From: Aldehydirespirator sp965204415
Lineage (GTDB): Bacteria > Actinomycetota > Acidimicrobiia > Acidimicrobiales > Aldehydirespiratoraceae
NCBI GenBank assembly: GCA_965204415.1
Contig: CBDBEL010000003.1
Location: 248,001-312,000, forward strand
DNA length: 64,000 bases
Reading direction: 5' to 3'
Numbering within the stretch: position 1 is the stretch's first letter; each line of letters opens with the position of its first letter. The notes under the pieces were generated by a model. That model searched no databases. It worked only from the letters and a program-made list of their open reading frames with translations, and was not told the DNA's origin. Of the stretch, positions 1 through 8,293 are shown piece by piece. Both the position numbers and the translations under genes were made by a program.

Positions 1-521
1 ATCCTCTCAGCTCGAAGTTCTGCTGTCCTTCTCTGAACCCAGTCTGTCGGGAAGAGATCAGCAAATCCCTTAGAGCCCTTTAGGGCTTCTTCAATCATGA
101 GAAACTGCAGTTGATTACATCGCTTTAGCCTGATGTTCCAACCTATGTCAGAGTCGGACAGCCAGAACGCAAATCCTGATGCTTCGCATGAGATGCGGCT
201 GAGAGCAGCGATTGAGAGCAATGGTGTCGTGCCGCCTGTGCCGAGCAGTAGGGCAGCGGCTCGTATGTGTTCTGTGGCTGCACGGATATATGAGTCGAGC
301 ATCCTTCGCACTGTGAACATAGAAGTCACGTCGTCATTAGTGATACCAGCGGCGTCCATGTCATGCTTTTCCGTGCTAGCGGCAAAGAACTCCTCGAATG
401 GGCAAAGAAGCATCTGCCCTGTTGCTGCACTCTCTGCCACACCGTTTGAGATTTCGATCAGAACGCTGATAGCCGTGGCAACCGCGTCCTGCCCTCCTGT
501 CGGAGTATCGGATATTGACAT
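1..521 (-). CDS. Hypothetical protein, N-terminal part (runs off left edge)
   Basis: An open frame on the minus strand starts at ATG 521 and stays open to base 1, so at least 173 residues are visible and the stop lies outside the window. A good ribosome site (AGGAGAG, 5 nt before the ATG) fixes the start. The translation begins MSISDTPTGGQDAVA and looks like a soluble, mostly helical protein with no membrane segment or motif I recognise. It lies 74 bp downstream of another minus-strand gene (596-949) and may share its transcript. I cannot name a family. Good Shine-Dalgarno and uninterrupted coding make it real; the overlapping plus-strand frame at 133-675 is its antisense shadow. Confidence 0.7.
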   Translation of the reverse strand, partial: MSISDTPTGGQDAVATAISVLIEISNGVAESAATGQMLLCPFEEFFAASTEKHDMDAAGITNDDVTSMFTVRRMLDSYIRAATEHIRAAALLLGTGGTTPLLSIAALSRISCEASGFAFWLSDSDIGWNIRLKRCNQLQFLMIEEALKGSKGFADLFPTDWVQRRTAELRAER

Positions 522-595
522 TCAAACTCTCCTATGTATTCTGAGAACTGTTGCTCCTCTCCAAAAGGTCTATGCTGATCTTGGCTGCCAATGGC

Positions 596-949
596 CTAAT
601 CTCTGGGCCATTCGGTGGGCACAAAGGACATTCTTGCTAGGCCGTCTTGGTTGTGATCTTCTACGGGACGAATAATCTCAACTAGTTCGTCTGGCCCGAA
701 CTCCGCCGTGCGACTGGTGTCTCTGGCAATCGGTTCTTGTCTTATGTCTCCATGCGGGTGGTCGGCTTCCCACAACCCGCCACAAAGAGCTCCGATTCTG
801 CCGTTTTTTCCCTCACTGACTTCTGACACAGGCCATATCACCCAGTCGGCTGGAGTGGCGTTCGGGTCCCGCCACCTGGTGATGATGTCACCACTTACCA
901 GTTGTGCGGCTTCTACGGTTAGGGCAATCCACCCTGTTCTCGTTGACAT
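596..949 (-). CDS. Hypothetical 117-residue protein
   Basis: A complete small minus-strand gene of 117 residues, starting ATG 949 (MSTRTGWIALTVEAAQ) and ending TAG at 596. The protein is acidic and Trp-rich (segments TRWRDPN, DWVIWPVSE, GGLWEADHP), with no signal peptide or membrane span. There is no obvious Shine-Dalgarno in front of ATG 949, so the start is the weak point of this call. It is followed after 74 bp by the next minus-strand gene, which has its own strong ribosome site, so the two may form one operon. I do not recognise the family, and no function is claimed. Confidence 0.5.
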   Translation of the reverse strand: MSTRTGWIALTVEAAQLVSGDIITRWRDPNATPADWVIWPVSEVSEGKNGRIGALCGGLWEADHPHGDIRQEPIARDTSRTAEFGPDELVEIIRPVEDHNQDGLARMSFVPTEWPRD

Positions 950-1548
950 GCGTGTGAGCCTACGGCGCTTGCCGAGGCCCTCAACGAGCGGACCTGCTGA
1001 GGAACCAGCCCGCCATGAGGGTCATTGCCCTACTGGGGCTGCCACCCGGCCGGCCACCGTCCATGCCTGTCGATCTGCTGCCCGTTCCCGATCTGGCAGC
1101 CACGGCCAGCAGCCTCGACCTGCCCCCATCGAGGCCCTGTAGAGCCACTCTGACGGCGAACTGGTGCCCTCAACAACGCAGGGGCTCTCGCACGGGGCTA
1201 GGAGAGAGCAAGTGGGGTGCAGGATCGTGGCCGCCATCCCTTGATGCTCCGTTTCCCTTTACGAGGGGTTACAGCTCCGATCTCTCTGTCCTTCTCCGAG
1301 GCATAACCCGAGACAACCAGCTATGGAAGTAATCTCGGTGCTCGTTGACGGCGGTTAGCGCTGCGAGACGCGGGTTGAAGCATGAACTGATTGATCCCTA
1401 GTAAGAGTTGTCTCAACGAGGATACAGAGAGTCCTAGTCGTCATCAGACGGCTATGTCGGGGCGACCGTCATGTCGCGTTCCTGCGACGGGGAAACGGAT
1501 ACAAGGCCGCGGAGGCCATCTTGGCGGTGATGCTGGCCGCAGCTAGTC
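950..1548. other. Intergenic stretch, no supported gene
   Basis: About 600 bases between two minus-strand genes. Frames open here on both strands are short, overlap each other and have arginine/serine-rich, non-protein-like composition. I see no ribosome site placed to favour any of them, no tRNA and no convincing terminator hairpin. Confidence 0.5.
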
Positions 1549-2517
1549 CTAGATGAGGATTCCAAGCACCTCGGGATCCCGAGGCAGCAAGTCTCGCATC
1601 TGGCGTTCGAGGTCTCGCAGGCGGCCCATCTCTTCGAGACAGAACACGAGGCGCGCTATGCGCTCGGAGGCCTCGGACTGTCCGACCATGTCGCACAGTT
1701 GGACATAGTGCAGATGTGCCTCAGCTCGCAGGGCGCCGTACCGGAGAGCCAGTTCCTTGGCGACGAAGGTGGGGCTGTCGGTTGGCGCTGAGGACGGACC
1801 GTCGGCTACGAACCACCCTGACGGTGACGGCCGCAGGTCTTCTGTCGCCTCGTTGCGGAGACGGCGAAGCCGCTTCCAGAAGCCGCCCAGGCCGGGGTGC
1901 TCGTCGTCCGCTCCCGCGATGATCGCGACGCGCCTGAGGAAGACATGCGACATGGAACAGAAGGTCCACGCAAGCGACGAAGCGCTCACCGCTCCCAGCA
2001 AGGCCACAAGGTGCTCGCCTTGCGAGAAGGCCCCGCCCAGCCCCACATAGGAGAGGGTCAGAAGGGTTGTGACCACCGCACATCTGAGCATGTAGACACC
2101 GAGGCGCACCATCTCGCGGTCGCGGTAGAGCATCTCCTCTGGGGCTCTGGCGCGTTTCGTGGCCGCGCTCAGAGCGAAGGCGACAGCGAACGCGACGGCT
2201 CCGACGGCGAGCCCCACGGAGAGCGCGTTCGCCAGGTGGCGAGGCGCGTGGACGCCGAGGATGTAGCCGTAGCATGCGGCTGCGACGCTGACGCCGGTGC
2301 GGATGGAGAACACCAACCGCAGCCGTTTGTATGCGGGTTGTGTGAGTGGCATCGAGAGATCGCTTCCTGTGTGCTGATCCCCCCGGGGGACCAGATCCCC
2401 AGTCGCGAAGTTTGCCTGGAAGATCGCTAACGGCAACGGACGAGAACTACCTCTGGCCCTCATCCGAGGGATCGCTGCCGCAGCAACAGCCGAACACCAC
2501 GCCTCGGCGTCAGACAT
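1549..2517 (-). CDS. Hypothetical four-pass membrane protein
   Basis: A 322-residue frame, or 267 residues if translation starts at Met56 (base 2352), which has an AGGAAG about 11 nt upstream. After a polar N-terminus there are four hydrophobic segments at roughly residues 68-90, 95-118, 138-160 and 169-194. A charged cytosolic-looking tail with Arg/Glu-rich helices follows (EASERIARLVFCLEE, RDLERQMRDL). This suggests an integral membrane protein with a C-terminal helical domain. The family is not recognised. The IS21 element ends only 43 bp upstream of ATG 2517, so its original promoter or a longer N-terminus has probably been displaced: the frame remains open upstream up to the insertion point. 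Confidence 0.55.
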   Translation of the reverse strand: MSDAEAWCSAVAAAAIPRMRARGSSRPLPLAIFQANFATGDLVPRGDQHTGSDLSMPLTQPAYKRLRLVFSIRTGVSVAAACYGYILGVHAPRHLANALSVGLAVGAVAFAVAFALSAATKRARAPEEMLYRDREMVRLGVYMLRCAVVTTLLTLSYVGLGGAFSQGEHLVALLGAVSASSLAWTFCSMSHVFLRRVAIIAGADDEHPGLGGFWKRLRRLRNEATEDLRPSPSGWFVADGPSSAPTDSPTFVAKELALRYGALRAEAHLHYVQLCDMVGQSEASERIARLVFCLEEMGRLRDLERQMRDLLPRDPEVLGILI

Positions 2518-2592
2518 CGCTGAACTCCTCGCGGGACACGCTTCCGCTGCAATACGACGATGACGCCGATCAGCGAAATTCCCCAGAGTTGA

Positions 2593-3396
2593 TCAGCGAG
2601 ATTCCTCACCTTGGGGTGGTTGGATTGTAGTTGTGTGTTGGCGGTTGCGGGCTTGGTGGGCTCTGAGTCGGTAGCTGTCGCCGACGATGTTGATGACGGC
2701 GCAGCGGTGCAGGAGCCGGTCGAGCATGGCGGCGGCGATGGTGGTGTCGCCGAAGATGTCTCCCCAGGCGTTGGCGCCGCGGTTGGTGGTGAGGATGATC
2801 GAGCTCTTGAGGTAGCGCTGGGAGATGACCTGGAACAGGGCGTTGGCGTCTTCTGTTGGCATGGGGAGGTAGCCGAGCTCGTCGATGATCAGCACTGAGG
2901 GGCCGGCGAAGAATCGCATGGTGGTGGCCCAGCGTCCTTCGATGGCGGCTTTGCGGCATCTGGCTGCGAGGTCGGCGGCGGTGGTGTAGTAGACGCGCAG
3001 GCCGGCCTCGACGGCTTCGTGGCCGAGCGCGACCGCGAGCATGGTCTTGCCGACGCCTGGGGGGCCGATGAACAAGACGTTGGTGGCGTCTTGTGTGTAG
3101 CGGCAGCTGGCGAGGTCTCTGATGAGGGCTGCGTCGATGGAGGGTTGGGCGCTGAAGTCGAAGTCTTCGAGGCGCCAGGGGGCGGGGAAGTTCGCGAAGC
3201 GCATCCGGCCTGCGAGGCGGCGGGCCTCGGTGGCGTCGACCTCGACTGCGAGGAGTTGTTCGAGGAACTCGGTGTGGGTGTGTTTGTGGCGGGTCGCGGC
3301 GTCGAGCGCGGCGGGCAGCGCCTCCGCCGCGGCGGTCAGCTTGAGGTAGGCGAGGTGGGATCTGAGCTGTTGGTAGAGGCTGTCTTTGGGGCTCAT
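2593..3396 (-). CDS. istB: IS21-family helper ATPase IstB
   Basis: A 267-residue AAA+ ATPase that acts as target-selection helper for the IstA transposase. An N-terminal IstB-type helical region (about residues 5-90) precedes the ATPase core. That core has Walker A GPPGVGKT at about 109-116, Walker B VLIIDELGYLP and the sensor-like SSIILTTNRG. Length matches the family (about 250-270). The start ATG 3396 overlaps the istA stop (ATGA), the usual translational coupling of this pair. Nothing is missing, so the protein is likely active. Confidence 0.95.
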   Translation of the reverse strand: MSPKDSLYQQLRSHLAYLKLTAAAEALPAALDAATRHKHTHTEFLEQLLAVEVDATEARRLAGRMRFANFPAPWRLEDFDFSAQPSIDAALIRDLASCRYTQDATNVLFIGPPGVGKTMLAVALGHEAVEAGLRVYYTTAADLAARCRKAAIEGRWATTMRFFAGPSVLIIDELGYLPMPTEDANALFQVISQRYLKSSIILTTNRGANAWGDIFGDTTIAAAMLDRLLHRCAVINIVGDSYRLRAHQARNRQHTTTIQPPQGEESR

Positions 3397-4694
3397 GACG
3401 CCTCCTGGGGCTGGGTGAGGCGCCGGTAGACGTCGAGGTCGATGACGGGGTCGGTGCCGATGTGTGGGCTGAGGCGGGCCGCGATGGCTGCGGCTTGGGG
3501 GCTGGGGGGCCGGTTGGTCTTGGGTCGGCAGGGGCCTGCGGTGCTGAACGCTGAGAGCACCGCTTGCTGGAGGGCCTCGGCGTGCTCGGTGAGGCGCACG
3601 GTGCGGTGCGCGCCCGGAGGCGCCAGGCGGTGTGTCGCGGCGTGCTGGCGGGCGTTGGTGTGGACCTCGATGAGGTCGGTGCCAAAGCGGTGTGTGACCA
3701 CCACGCTGGTGCCGGCGAGCTCAGGCGGCACCGAGTAGCGGTTGCCCCACACTGACACCAGCGCGTTGGGCGACACCGACCTGTTCAGCGTCAGCGTCAC
3801 CGCGAACGCGGCGGCCGGCAGCGCCAGCAACGACTCTGAGGCTGCAGCCTCGGCGACGGTGAGCACCGCACCATCGACACGGCGCACTCGAGCATCGGCG
3901 ACCTCACAGCACCAGCGGTCAGCTGAGGCCTGCGCCGCCTCGGGAGAGGCGACCGCAGCAGTGCGCCACCACGACTGGGTGAGATAGTCGATGCCCTTCT
4001 CGACTGCGCCCTTGCGGCGGGGCCGCCGCGGCGGGCACACATCGACTGCGGCGCCGTAGTGCTTGGCGACCGCCGCGAACGACGCCTGGACGCGGTCGGT
4101 GCCCGGCGCCACCACCGCGGCCATGCGGTCGGTTCTCCAGCGCCGGGCGCTGCCGCCCAAGCGCACCAGCACCTGATGCATGCCCGCAACCAGATGGGCC
4201 TGGTCCATCGACTCCGAGAACCAGCACCTCAGCCGCCCCGAGTGCGACAGCACCCCGACCAGCACGAACGCCGCCGCGCCCCACGGGGTCTCGCGCAGCT
4301 CCAGCCAGTCCCACTGGATCTCCTCACCGGGCGGATGCTCGATGTCTGTGTGGGCCCGACCCGGCGAACACGCCTGACACTCAGGTCGCAGCCCCCCGTG
4401 GCGGATGCGGCGCACGAACGTCGGATACGACGCCGAATAGCCCAGCCTCTGCGCCTCTGCGAACAGCACCGTCGCCCGCACATGGGGGTCCTCCACCAGC
4501 CGCTGGCGCACATAGTCCGCCACCGCGTCGAAGGGATCCACACCGCTGCTGCGGCGCACCCCCGCCTGCCGCTCGCCGGCGAGGTGGGCCCGCACCGTCT
4601 TGCGGTCCAAGCCCAAATGCCGCGCGATCGCCGAGATCGACCATCCCTGCTTGTGCAGCGCGTGAATCTCCACGTCCTCTCCATGTGTGATCAT
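3393..4694 (-). CDS. istA: IS21-family transposase IstA
   Basis: DDE transposase of the IS21 element, 433 residues from ATG 4694 (MITHGEDVEIHALHKQG). The frame is open 28 codons further upstream, but that extension reaches into the terminal repeat, and a GGAG lies before 4694. An N-terminal helix-turn-helix (SISAIARHLGLDRKTVRAHL) binds the ends. The rve-type catalytic core shows IQWDWLE, WRTDRM and KGAVEKG as the expected D, D and E positions. The C-terminal Mu-like beta-barrel region contains NRYSVPPELAG. It overlaps istB by 4 nt and is complete. Confidence 0.94.
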   Translation of the reverse strand: MITHGEDVEIHALHKQGWSISAIARHLGLDRKTVRAHLAGERQAGVRRSSGVDPFDAVADYVRQRLVEDPHVRATVLFAEAQRLGYSASYPTFVRRIRHGGLRPECQACSPGRAHTDIEHPPGEEIQWDWLELRETPWGAAAFVLVGVLSHSGRLRCWFSESMDQAHLVAGMHQVLVRLGGSARRWRTDRMAAVVAPGTDRVQASFAAVAKHYGAAVDVCPPRRPRRKGAVEKGIDYLTQSWWRTAAVASPEAAQASADRWCCEVADARVRRVDGAVLTVAEAAASESLLALPAAAFAVTLTLNRSVSPNALVSVWGNRYSVPPELAGTSVVVTHRFGTDLIEVHTNARQHAATHRLAPPGAHRTVRLTEHAEALQQAVLSAFSTAGPCRPKTNRPPSPQAAAIAARLSPHIGTDPVIDLDVYRRLTQPQEAS

Positions 4695-4967
4695 CTGAGC
4701 CGGGGCTCCTCTGGTCGCTGACGCTCTGGCGAACGTCCAGCACAGAGGAGCCCCACCCATGTCGGGTGGATGCCCCAAAGTGGGGAATTTCAGTGATCAG
4801 AAGTGGGGAATTTCAGTGATCGCCGTCAACGACACGCCGAACGACTGCTGTGAACTCGGCAAACGCTGCTGCCTACTGGCGTTCGGGATCGCTCCCTGTC
4901 GCATTCCGGCCGAGAATCCGTTTCGCTATACGAAAAATCCGTTACAGGCCAGCATTTGCGACCCTTG

Positions 4968-4993
4968 AAGATCGTTGCAATCTCAACGATCTT
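4968..4993. other. Perfect 10-bp stem-loop in the gap right of IS21
   Basis: AAGATCGTTG (4968-4977), loop CAATCT, then CAACGATCTT (4984-4993) is a perfect inverted repeat. It sits in the gene-free gap between the IS21 end (4828) and the 472-bp repeat (5010). There is no T-run on either side, so a classic intrinsic terminator is not supported. It could be a transposon-end structure or a weak bidirectional terminator. The remainder of 4829-5009 shows no gene. Confidence 0.5.
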
Positions 4994-5009
4994 GGGACTT
5001 ACGCACCAA

Positions 5010-5481
5010 CCCCACGAGGGCGGGCGCTAGCGCGATTCGCAGCGCGAAATCGGCTCACGGGCTTGAATTGTGACAGATAAGGCCGTTTCTTGCGCCTCTG
5101 GCTTGCCGGGAGGGGTACCTAGCTCGCCCTTGGGTGAAGCCTAGACCTCAGAAGGTACGCGCAGGCGCGCTGAGAAGGCACTCGCCGTTCTGGGGGCTGA
5201 TTACGCTGCTTTTGGCAGCGGACCCGCTCTCACAGGCATTCGGAACTGGCCGAACCACTGTGTGGTATTCGCTCCGGTGCGCTTGCAGTAGGCCGCTAGT
5301 GCCTTGATGAGGACGTAGAGCTGATACGTCAGCATCTCAAAGGTGAGGTTGCCCGCGCCTGGAGTTCTGCATCGGCGGTTGCGGAGCAGGTCTTTGATGT
5401 TGCTGTTGATGGATTCGGGGTCTTGGCGGATGCCATGGACCGCACGGAAGTGAGGATCGGATGCCGGAAGCGGGCTGAGAG
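5010..5481. repeat. 472-bp direct repeat, copy 1
   Basis: Matches 26775-27246 over 472 bp in the same orientation, with about 6 mismatches counted by eye (near 98.7% identity). It contains about 190 bp of non-coding sequence starting with CCACGAGGGCGGG and about 280 bp of the 3' end of the DDE transposase-like gene. The identity stops abruptly at GGGCTGAGAG, after which the copies are unrelated. This points to a recent duplication of an element end, or to two insertions followed by deletion. Confidence 0.92.
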
Positions 5482-6123
5482 CACGGGTGCGTCGGCGGTG
5501 GGGATTGCGGTGGCGCTCCTCAGGCGTGCTGTTGTGGAGAATCCTGGTCGTGGCTCCCACGAGGTGCGGAGGCACGAGGGGCTGGTCAGGTATCGCCCAA
5601 ATTCCGTAGATCACCCAGCGGTTCTTGCGGGGCTTCCGCTCCAGCGTGACCCGTCTGAGAGGCTGAATCGCAATCTTGCCGTTGCCATCAGTGATGAACA
5701 CGCACGGCGTGTCCGCAATGCCAGCAAGCTGCTGGTAGGTCTGAGTTCCGTTCTTGCAGCGAAAGAGTGCATCGCCAAGATTGCAGGAGGCTCGCTTATT
5801 TTGCGAGGTCAGCGGACTCTTTGACCCGTAGATTCTTCCTGAGTCAAGCAGCCGATCCTTGTCACGACTTCGGAGAGCCATGTCGTAGGCGAAGCAACGC
5901 ACACCAGCATCAAGAAGTGGATGCCTGTCAATGAGATCAAGTGTCATGTCCACTGCCATGGTCGCGTCGCTCATTGGGTCCGATGGGCGTTTGGGAGGCA
6001 TCACACACACGTCGAGCATGACGTGTTCGTTGGGAAAGGGGTTGCGACCTTCGATGAAGACCACCTGCTGGCCGGGTGCCGATGAGAGTGCTCCGTCGTT
6101 GGTGTGATACAGACGGGAATCGG
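5201..6123 (-). pseudogene. DDE transposase-like gene, C-terminal half (split by ISL3)
   Basis: The 3' half of a gene whose 5' half is 7538-8293. Removing the ISL3 copy and one 8-bp target duplication restores an uninterrupted frame across the join (...FCPDS / RLYHTNDG...), giving a protein of about 556 residues. This half carries the presumed second acidic residue (FAYDMALRSRDKDRLLD) and the terminal Glu helix (DPESINSNIKDLLRNRR), followed by LTFEMLTYQLYVLIKAL, as in many IS-type DDE transposases. The family is not firmly assigned. A near-identical 3' end recurs at 26966-27246 and a divergent one at 21409-22180. The window's longer minus-strand frame reads into the ISL3 end and is artefactual there. 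Confidence 0.85.
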
Positions 6124-7537
6124 GCCTCTTCGCGTTTGAGGGTGGAGTAGGGGCAGTAGGGGTCCGCGGCTGAACGCGAGGGATCCCCCAGAATCGGCGC
6201 GGCAAGGCAGCCGAGTGACTGGAGGATCCCTGTGGAGGTTGACCCTACGCGCATGTGTGAGTTGTTGGTGGGACTGGGCGATGTGGAGGTGCTCGGCGTC
6301 GGCGACGAGGCCGGGGGGCCGCTGCGGGTGCATGTCCGCCGCCGGGCGCGGAGACCGGACTGTGGGGGCTGCGGCGGGCCGTTGTGGTCCAACGGCGAAC
6401 GGCCGGTGGAGTTGGTCGACCTCCCGGCGTTCGGGCGGGCGGTGGTGCTGGTGTGGCACAAGCGGCGGTGGCGGTGCCCCGCCCGGGAGTGCGCGGCGGG
6501 CGCCGTCACCGAGCAGGATCCCGAGATCGCTCCGCCGCGCGAGAAGCTGACCACGCGGGCGGGACGCTGGGCGACCTGCCAGGCGGGCAAGGCGCGCCCC
6601 GTGGATGAGGTCGCCGCGGAGCTGGGATGCAGCTGGCATCGGGTGAACGCGTCGGTGCGGCGCTGGGGCGAGGCGCTGATCGACGCCGACACCGAACGGA
6701 TCTCACAGGTCGAGGCGCTGGGCCTCGATGAGACCTTGATGGGCCGCCGGGGCCGGTTCAGGGCCAAGTCGTGGTCCACCACCATCGTCGACGTCGGCCG
6801 GGGCCAGCTCCTCGACATAGTCCCAGGCCGCAGCGCCCAAGCGCCCACAAGCTGGCTGCTGCAGAGGCCGGCGTGCTGGCTGGCCGCGATCCGCTGGGCG
6901 GTGCTTGACCTCTCAGGCCCCTACCGGGCCGCGTTCGGCGCCGCGGTGCCGCACGCGGCGCAGGTCGCGGACCCGTTCCACGTCGTGCGGCTCGCCAACG
7001 ACGCCCTCGACGAAGTGCGCCGCAGAGTCCAGAACCAGACACTGGGCCACCGCGGCCGCAGCGGCGACCCGCTGTATCGGGCCCGCAAACTGCTGGTGTC
7101 CGCGTCAGAGCGCGTCACCGACGCGGGCCGCGTCCGGCTGCGGGGCCTGCTCGACGCCGGAGACCCCTACGGCGAGGTCCGCGACGCCTGGCACGCCAAA
7201 GAGACCCTGCGCTCGATCTACGACATCGCCGACCACGACACCGGCGCCGCCACCGTCGCACAACTCGCGCAGGACCTCCAGGACCCCGGCCTGCCCCCGG
7301 AGATCAACCGGCTCGGCCGCACCATCTCCACCTGGCGCACCCAGATCTCCAACTGGCACGCCGCCCGAGTCACCAACGCAGCCACCGAGGCCGCGAACAA
7401 TCTCATCAAACGGGTCAAACGCGCCGCGTTCGGGTTCACCAACTTCGCCAACTACCGCATCCGCGCCCTGCTATATGCCGGCAAACCCAACTGGGCGCTG
7501 CTCGACACCCTCACTCCACCCTAAAACGCGGAGCGCC
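6124..7537. mobile_element. ISL3-family insertion sequence, copy A
   Basis: A 1414-bp element bounded by imperfect inverted repeats: GCCTCTTCGCGTTTGAGGG on the left, and GGCGCTCCGCGTTTTAGGG read inward from the right. It is flanked by a perfect 8-bp direct duplication GGAATCGG (6116-6123 and 7538-7545), the size expected for ISL3. It carries one intact plus-strand transposase and splits the DDE transposase-like gene. It is the same length as copy B (14681-16094), and their transposases are identical, so transposition was recent. Confidence 0.95.
6232..7524 (+). CDS. ISL3-family transposase, copy A
   Basis: A 430-residue transposase. An N-terminal zinc-ribbon region has Cys pairs (CGGCGGPLW and RCPARECAAG, about residues 43-90), then helix-turn-helix segments (DEVAAELGCSWHRVNASV). 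The DDE core has LGLDETLMGRRGRF, AVLDLSGPYRAAF and the C-terminal NAATEAANNLIKRVKR with the Glu. The family's NYRIRALLY tail is present. The start is GTG 6232, with GGAGG 5 nt upstream; an ATG 21 bases further on is the alternative. The sequence is identical to the copy B protein, and no frameshift is seen, so it is likely active. Confidence 0.93.
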   Translation: MEVDPTRMCELLVGLGDVEVLGVGDEAGGPLRVHVRRRARRPDCGGCGGPLWSNGERPVELVDLPAFGRAVVLVWHKRRWRCPARECAAGAVTEQDPEIAPPREKLTTRAGRWATCQAGKARPVDEVAAELGCSWHRVNASVRRWGEALIDADTERISQVEALGLDETLMGRRGRFRAKSWSTTIVDVGRGQLLDIVPGRSAQAPTSWLLQRPACWLAAIRWAVLDLSGPYRAAFGAAVPHAAQVADPFHVVRLANDALDEVRRRVQNQTLGHRGRSGDPLYRARKLLVSASERVTDAGRVRLRGLLDAGDPYGEVRDAWHAKETLRSIYDIADHDTGAATVAQLAQDLQDPGLPPEINRLGRTISTWRTQISNWHAARVTNAATEAANNLIKRVKRAAFGFTNFANYRIRALLYAGKPNWALLDTLTPP

Positions 7538-8293
7538 GGAATCGGGGCAGAAGCGCTTGACCTTGCCAGTTCTTGGATCGATTGCAGGCCCCATCTTGTT
7601 GTAGGCACCACGAATCCAGGTTGCATCGCCGGTGATGACATTCCGTCTGTCGGGACAAGCTAGGGAGTCTCCGATCTCGGGATCGAACATTCCCATGCAC
7701 AACGCCGCCTGCACGCAGGCATCGCTGATGAGTCGTCTCAGAACGACAAGTAGGTGATTCTTCGCGTAGTCGCTGTAGCGCTTACGGAACCGGAATTGCT
7801 GCGATCTGCTGATCGGCGCAGAAGACAGCCGCCATTCTGGACGGTCAGGCCACGCCTGCTCAACGGCTGAGCAGAGCCTTTGCCAGTTCTTGGGATCGGT
7901 CAGGTTGTCGTGTGCGGCGGTGTAGGAGTGGTAGTGCCACACGGCTACACCGAACAGCAGGGCCTCTATGACTCGGTACTCGCGGTTGCGGCCCGCTCGT
8001 CGGGGTATGTGTGTGGCATCGATGAGAGCTTCGACCTGATCACACAGTTGCCACAAGGGGCCGAAACTCGCGAGAAGTTCCAAGAGTTCCAGAATGGACA
8101 TGCTCAGCCTAGGGCCGGTGGTGTCTCGGGTGCTGTTGCTGCCAGACGTGTTCGACTTCGGTGACGGCCCGTCCAGGCGAGTCCCCGTGCTTCGATCATC
8201 GAGAATGATGTCGATGTCCTCCAAGAGGACGGCTTCGTAGTCCTTGAAGAGTGTGTCCTCTCCACGTTGCTTCCCCCGCTTCCGCCTAGCCAT
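7538..8293 (-). pseudogene. DDE transposase-like gene, N-terminal half (split by ISL3)
   Basis: The 5' half of the gene continued at 5201-6123. The likely start is ATG 8293 (MARRKRGKQRGEDTL), which overlaps the TAG stop of the integrase-like gene by a few bases; the open frame extends further upstream to 8470, but only as overlap. After a basic N-terminus, a helical region resembles IS-type N-terminal domains (EYRVIEALLFGVAVWHYH, QQFRFRKRYSDYAKNH). The presumed first catalytic Asp is in NVITGDATWIRGAY. Reading stops soon after entering the ISL3 end. The tight overlap with an integrase-like gene suggests the two belong to one mobile unit. Confidence 0.82.

Larger units (their letters stand above)
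2561..4828. mobile_element. IS21-family insertion sequence, complete
   Basis: A 2268-bp element with inverted ends TGACGCCGATCAGCG (2561 inward) and, on the other strand, TGACGGCGATCACTG (4828 inward). Each end carries two tandem copies of a GATCA-cGAAATTCCCCA unit spaced about 23 bp, the multiple terminal repeats typical of IS21. The flanking bases ACGA (2557-2560 and 4829-4832) form a 4-bp target duplication, within the 4-8 bp known for the family. Both genes, istA and istB, are intact and overlap by 4 nt, so the element looks functional. It landed just upstream of the membrane protein gene at 1549-2517. Confidence 0.93.

Noticed and set aside
133..675. 180-codon plus-strand frame at the left edge
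   Set aside because: It is antisense to the minus-strand gene 1-521, which has an AGGAGAG ribosome site. The plus frame has no such signal.
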